From: Haberlea rhodopensis
Taxonomy: Eukaryota; Streptophyta; Magnoliopsida; Lamiales; Gesneriaceae
Direction: 5' to 3'
Assembly (NCBI GenBank): GCA_907163345.1
Contig: CAJQUN010000042.1
Location: 4,507,043-4,571,042, forward strand
Length of the DNA: 64,000 bases
The translations under genes were made by a program, and so were the position numbers. This document shows, piece by piece, positions 60,201-64,000 of this stretch; positions within the stretch are counted from its first letter, which is position 1; each line of letters begins with the position of its first letter. Under the pieces are notes generated by a model. That model saw only the letters and a program-made list of their open reading frames with translations, was not told the origin of the DNA and did no database searches.

Positions 60201-62472
60201 TGCGGAATCAGAAATATCGCAGAGATTTTGGGCAGAAGCTGTCAACACAGCTTGTTATACGCAGAACAGATCAATGATTAATAAGCGAGCAAATAAAACC
60301 CCTTATGAGATCTGGAATGGCAGTAAGCCAAATATTTCCTATTTTCATGTGTTTGGTTGCAAATGTTTTATTCACAACAATGGAAGACTCATCTCACCGC
60401 TTTTGATGCCAAATCTGATGCTGGAATATTTCTTGGTTATTCTACAGTTAGTAAAGCCTTCAGAGTATTTAATAATAGAACTCTTATTGTAGAAGAATCA
60501 GTGCATGTAAAATTTGATGAACCTACTGACTGTACGGTATCTAATCTGCAAATCAACAACTTGAGCAATCGACTGGAAAGCACTTACATTGATGAAAATG
60601 TTGATGATGAGATAAATTACAGAAGCAGGACTAACTGCTCCTTAGAACCAGAAGTTCCTGAAGCTCAAACAGAGGAGTCTGCTGGTCAACAAACACCGCA
60701 TCCAGCTGACAATAACACTGTTGCGCATACTCCTGCTGCAGTAGAGGGAACAAATGAAAAAGATGCGACAATCAGAACTTCTGAATTGCCCACTCATATC
60801 CAGTCAAATGAAGAGCTTAACCCTCTTGGACCTCCGCTCCGGTGGATGAAGGATCATCCTCCCGAGCAGGTCATAGGTAACCATGTTGCCCCTCTAAGCA
60901 CCAGAGGACAAATGATTAATGAATTCCTTCATGCTACATTCATATCTCACTTAGAACCTAAGAAGATTGATGATGCTATGTTAGACCCAAGCTGGGTAGA
61001 AGCGATGCAAGAAGAACTAAATCAGTTTGAGCGAAACAAAGTATGGTATTTAGTACCACGACCACATCATCACACTATAATAGGCACCAAATGGGTATTT
61101 AGGGATAAATTAGATGAAAATGGAACAGTAATCAGAAATAAAGCAAGATTAGTCGCACATGGCTACAGACAGGAAGAAGGCATTGATTTTGATGAAACCT
61201 TTGCCCCTGTAGCTCGACTAGAAGCAATTCGCATATTTCTTGCATTTGCTGCTTTTAAAGACTTTAAAGTCTATCAGATGGATGTTAACAGTGCGTTTCT
61301 TAACGGCAAACTCCAGGAAGAAGTTTACGTTGAACAACCTCCTGGATTTGAAAGCCATCAGCAGCCTTCTTATGTTTTTCGTCTCAATAAAGCCTTGTAT
61401 GGTCTGAAGCAAGCTCCCCGTGCATGGTATGAAACTCTGACTGAGCATAACTTTACCATTGGCACGGTGGACAAGACCCTTTTCAAAGTCACAAAGGGAG
61501 ATCATACTCTGCTAGTCCAAATTTATGTTGATGATATTATTTTCGGCAGTACTAACTCAAAATTGTGCGAAAGATTTTCTAAAATTATGCAGGATCAATT
61601 TGAGATGAGCATGATGGGAGAATTATCATTTTTCATAGGATTGCAAGTCAAGCAATCCAGTGAAGGAATTCTGATAAATCAGTCTAAATATACTAAAGAA
61701 CTGCTGAAGAAATATGGAATGAGTACCAGCTCAGCTGCCGCTACACCAATGAGCTCATCTGCCAAACTCGACTTGGATAATTCAGGAATACCAGTCGAAG
61801 TTACAATGTATCGAGGCATTATCGGATCTTTACTTTATTTGACGGCCAGCCGACCAGATATTATGTTCGCAGTTTGTATGTGCGCCCGATTTCAAGCAAA
61901 TCCCAAGCAGTCGCACTTCACTGCTGTCAAAAGAATCCTCAAATTTTTGAAAGGCACTGAGAATGTCGGTCTATGGTATCCAAGAGACTCAACTTTTAAC
62001 CTTATTGGATATTCAGATGCTGACTACGCTGGATGCAAAATTGACAGAAAAAACACCAGTGGATATTGTCAATTTCTTGGTGATCGATTGATATCATGGG
62101 GTTGCAAGAAGCAGACATCCATAGCAACTTCTACCGCAGAGGCAGAATACCTTGCTGCTGGAAGCTGCTGTGCTCAACTGCTCTGGATTCAGCAACAACT
62201 GAGAGATTATGGAATTGAATCCACTGAGGCACCCATATTTTGTGATAACACGTCTGCCATAGCCATTACATACAACCCCGTTCTTCATACTCGCACTAAA
62301 CACATTGACAATCCGTCATCATTTTATCAAAGATCATGTTATGAAGAAAGATATTCGGCTGGAGTATATTTCTACCGAACAACAGGCAGTAAACATTTTC
62401 ACAAAACCCCTACCGGACGCTAAGTTTTCCTACTTTCGCAATATTCTTGGTTTAATTGAAATCAATCCTTGA
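57248..62472 (+). pseudogene. Sirevirus-like gag-pol, frameshifted
   Basis: Gag (57248-58921) starts at MASFSKISMF and includes an acidic, serine-rich and coiled-coil C-terminal half. Its zinc knuckle (CFNCLKPGYFIAVR, about 58119) has lost the histidine and last cysteine. After stops at 58921 and 59201 protease appears with FLDSECSRHMTG, so the catalytic DSG is DSE. The integrase zinc region (about 59660-59790) and core (59850-60360) are broken by a frameshift near 59985 and TGA at 60061. From 60357 one long frame covers reverse transcriptase (YVDD at 61524-61535) and RNase H (about 62010-62310). A frameshift near 62308 moves the last 50 codons to another frame, ending at TGA 62470-62472. Confidence 0.85.
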
Positions 62473-62497
62473 TTTTTTTTTTTTGGGTAATGAATTC

Positions 62498-62540
62498 AGG
62501 GGGAATTACTTAGTTTATTCGCCTAAATTAAGGGGGAATT
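62498..62540 (+). other. Duplicated polypurine motif
   Basis: AGGGGGAATT occurs at 62498 and again at 62531, shortly after pol ends. Repeated purine tracts downstream of pol are described for Sireviruses. The tract used for priming should be nearer the 3' LTR, outside the window. Confidence 0.65.
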
Positions 62541-63013
62541 TTAGTTACAATTTTATCTTGGCTATTTAAGCTCAGTTGGTAATACAATGGTCTGCTGCAG
62601 TAGGTGTATACGTACCAGTAGGACTCTACATACCAGTAGATGTTCCCTACCAGTCGGACCCTACATACCAGCAGAATTTGCCAAGTATGCTTTGACAAAA
62701 ATAACCTTCGATACCTATTAACCTACTGGAACGTCGGAATTCAAATTCATCTTTTTGTTATAAAAATAAATTATTTGAATCCCGCCCAAATCCTGTCCTT
62801 TTAATTATTTTTAAAATCTTTAAATCGTTAGATGATCGCCACGTACCCATGTGTCCGCTCATCTACAGTACGACGTTACATATACTTCTCTTTTTAACCG
62901 CCATTACTTTGGTTCTTACTCTTTATCTTTTCCAAAAATTTACTGCGTTAACTTCCCTCCCAGAATTTTTTTTTCAACAGGATTGTTGCTGCTTTTCCGC
63001 ATATTCATCAGAA
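62541..63013 (+). other. Spacer between pol and the 3' ORF
   Basis: Non-coding. Contains four short repeats of (ca)taccag(t/c)(a/c)g (62610-62680). A pyrimidine-rich run precedes the 3' ORF. Confidence 0.5.
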
Positions 63014-64000
63014 ATGTCGAAGAATACTCAGCCAAGTTTCCTCACTAATGTTGTTCATGTGGATTTCCATTCCATCTCCACATACTCTGCTGACGAAACA
63101 AAGGAAGTCTTTCACAAATTGGATACATCGGGACTTTTAGTAATTCTCAGCCAGGCTCCGACTTTCTACAAAGCCGCTTTACATGAATTCTTCGCCACCG
63201 CTAAAGTTGAAAATGATTCCGTGGTGGCCTCTGTTTCTGGACAACTTATTACCATCACTCAACAGGAATTCAGCACGCACCTTTGTCTTCCTGCCACTTG
63301 ACTTACAGATTTCTCCACCGTTCCAGTGGATGTCAGAGAAGAAATGCGAATCACCTTCTCCGACTCAAATGATCGTCTCCGACGTCCTCCATTCAAGAAG
63401 GTGCTGATGAAGAGTCATTTCCGGCAACTGGTCGATGTTATTTCTAAGGGGCTGCTGTGCAAAGCTGGCTCTTTTGACATCATCACCCTTGAGAAGTTTG
63501 ACGTCATGAGCGCCATCTTCAAAGGACTCGAAATCAACTGGTCAGTAGTTTTGTTTCAGATCCTCACTGGACTCATCACTTCAGGCAAGGGTCAATCTGG
63601 TTTTGCCCTACCTCTCAGCAGCATCTTTGAAAGCAAAAACATTCAGGCAGGGGCTTCCTCCGACCTTCATCCAGGCAGACTTATCACTGCTAAGTATCTT
63701 CAGATACACAGGCAGCGGAGTGGTAGAGAGGTTGGTTTGACGAAGCGTCGATCGACTCAAGTTATAAGTGATTCTGAACAAACAATATCTGAATCCGCTG
63801 AGTCATCTCCTCCCCCCCTCCTCCTAAGAAGCCCAGAACCAGAAAAGGGGCTCCTCATGCTCTCTGAAAGACAGTCATTGCTGCCTCTGATACCATCTCC
63901 TCTGCAGGTCCCACGGCAGACATCCCTAGTAGAGAGCCCAGTCCTGAAAATCCTCCCCCCGAGGAACAACTGCATCACCTACTTCATTGGCCATGGCACT
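63014..64000 (+). pseudogene. 3' ORF (post-pol) of the Sirevirus-like element, one in-frame stop
   Basis: The ATG at 63014 (MSKNTQPSF) opens a frame stopped by TGA at 63299-63301. The same frame then runs without another stop to the window edge (233 more codons). The continuation reads as protein: KAGSFDIITLEKFDVM, GLEINWSVVLFQILTGLI, then Ser/Pro-rich sequence. I recall similar post-pol ORFs in copia elements of Lamiales; their function is unknown. No signal peptide or membrane segment is seen after this start. The frame is also open upstream to 62849, adding a hydrophobic stretch, but that lies in the spacer and is probably not translated. Its 3' end is outside the window. Confidence 0.65.

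Larger units (their letters stand above)
55957..64000 (+). mobile_element. Sirevirus-like copia element, right end outside the window
   Basis: 5' LTR 55957-57196, tRNA-Met primer site, gag-pol 57248-62472, repeated polypurine motifs, then a 3' ORF from 63014. A coding region after pol and repeated AGGGGGAATT-type purine tracts are Sirevirus features. The 3' LTR is not reached. Several frameshifts, stops and active-site changes make this copy defective. Confidence 0.85.

Noticed and set aside
62570..62640. tRNA-like phrase agctcagttggta
   Set aside because: Only the D-arm-like words are present; no T-arm, anticodon stem or acceptor stem pairs. Coincidence.
62849..63013. Hydrophobic N-terminal extension of the 3' ORF
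   Set aside because: The frame is open from 62849, but this part is low-complexity spacer; the ATG at 63014 fits the start of related ORFs better. It could be revisited if a transcript shows otherwise.

Overview
This window is nuclear DNA from a flowering plant, almost certainly a eudicot. Two genes have GT-AG introns, and their encoded proteins belong to land-plant families; nearly everything else is transposable element. The 3' ORF of the right-hand Ty1/copia element resembles ORFs I remember from Lamiales (Gesneriaceae-type) genomes. That placement is only a recollection; I could not search it.

Layout. 1-2477: the 5' end (LTR, primer site, leader) of a minus-strand copia element that continues out of the window. 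2666-4012: a solo LTR of Athila type with 5-bp target-site duplications (TSDs). 5378-10670: an old minus-strand copia derivative that keeps only gag, split by a 2.7-kb solo LTR (7005-9736, TSD aagtt). 12684-23235: a non-coding LTR element (TSD atata) containing a probable solo LTR and, inside that, a complete but non-autonomous Athila derivative (14043-20905, TSD agtgg). 23351-29340: a decayed Tork/Tnt1-like copia whose 3' LTR carries a 1071-bp non-autonomous hAT-like transposon (8-bp TSD). 30663-34583: a non-coding LTR element with an 83-bp tandem array and a 54-bp LTR array holding ten CACGTG G-boxes (TSD atata). 35157-40763: a decayed minus-strand copia.

Host genes lie at 42917-55054. A seven-exon plus-strand gene (42917-45149, 372 aa) encodes a bHLH-MYC_N-type protein. 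It converges on a ten-exon minus-strand gene (55054-45938, 311 aa) for a chloroplast-type S4-domain RNA-binding protein. A Mutator-type MITE (9-bp TSD) sits between their 3' ends. Intron 1 of the S4 gene is about 5.8 kb because a 4.7-kb Ale/Retrofit-like copia (50084-54810, TSD atctg) inserted there. I could join all exons of both genes in frame without stops.

55957-64000: a Sirevirus-like copia (LTR, tRNA-Met primer site, degraded gag-pol, repeated polypurine motifs, 3' ORF) that runs off the right edge.

I found no CRISPR array, operon, rRNA, tRNA or other discrete new system. The most informative content is the nested insertion history, the G-box-rich LTR, the in-frame pol deletion in the Athila derivative, and the intronic insertion in the S4 gene.
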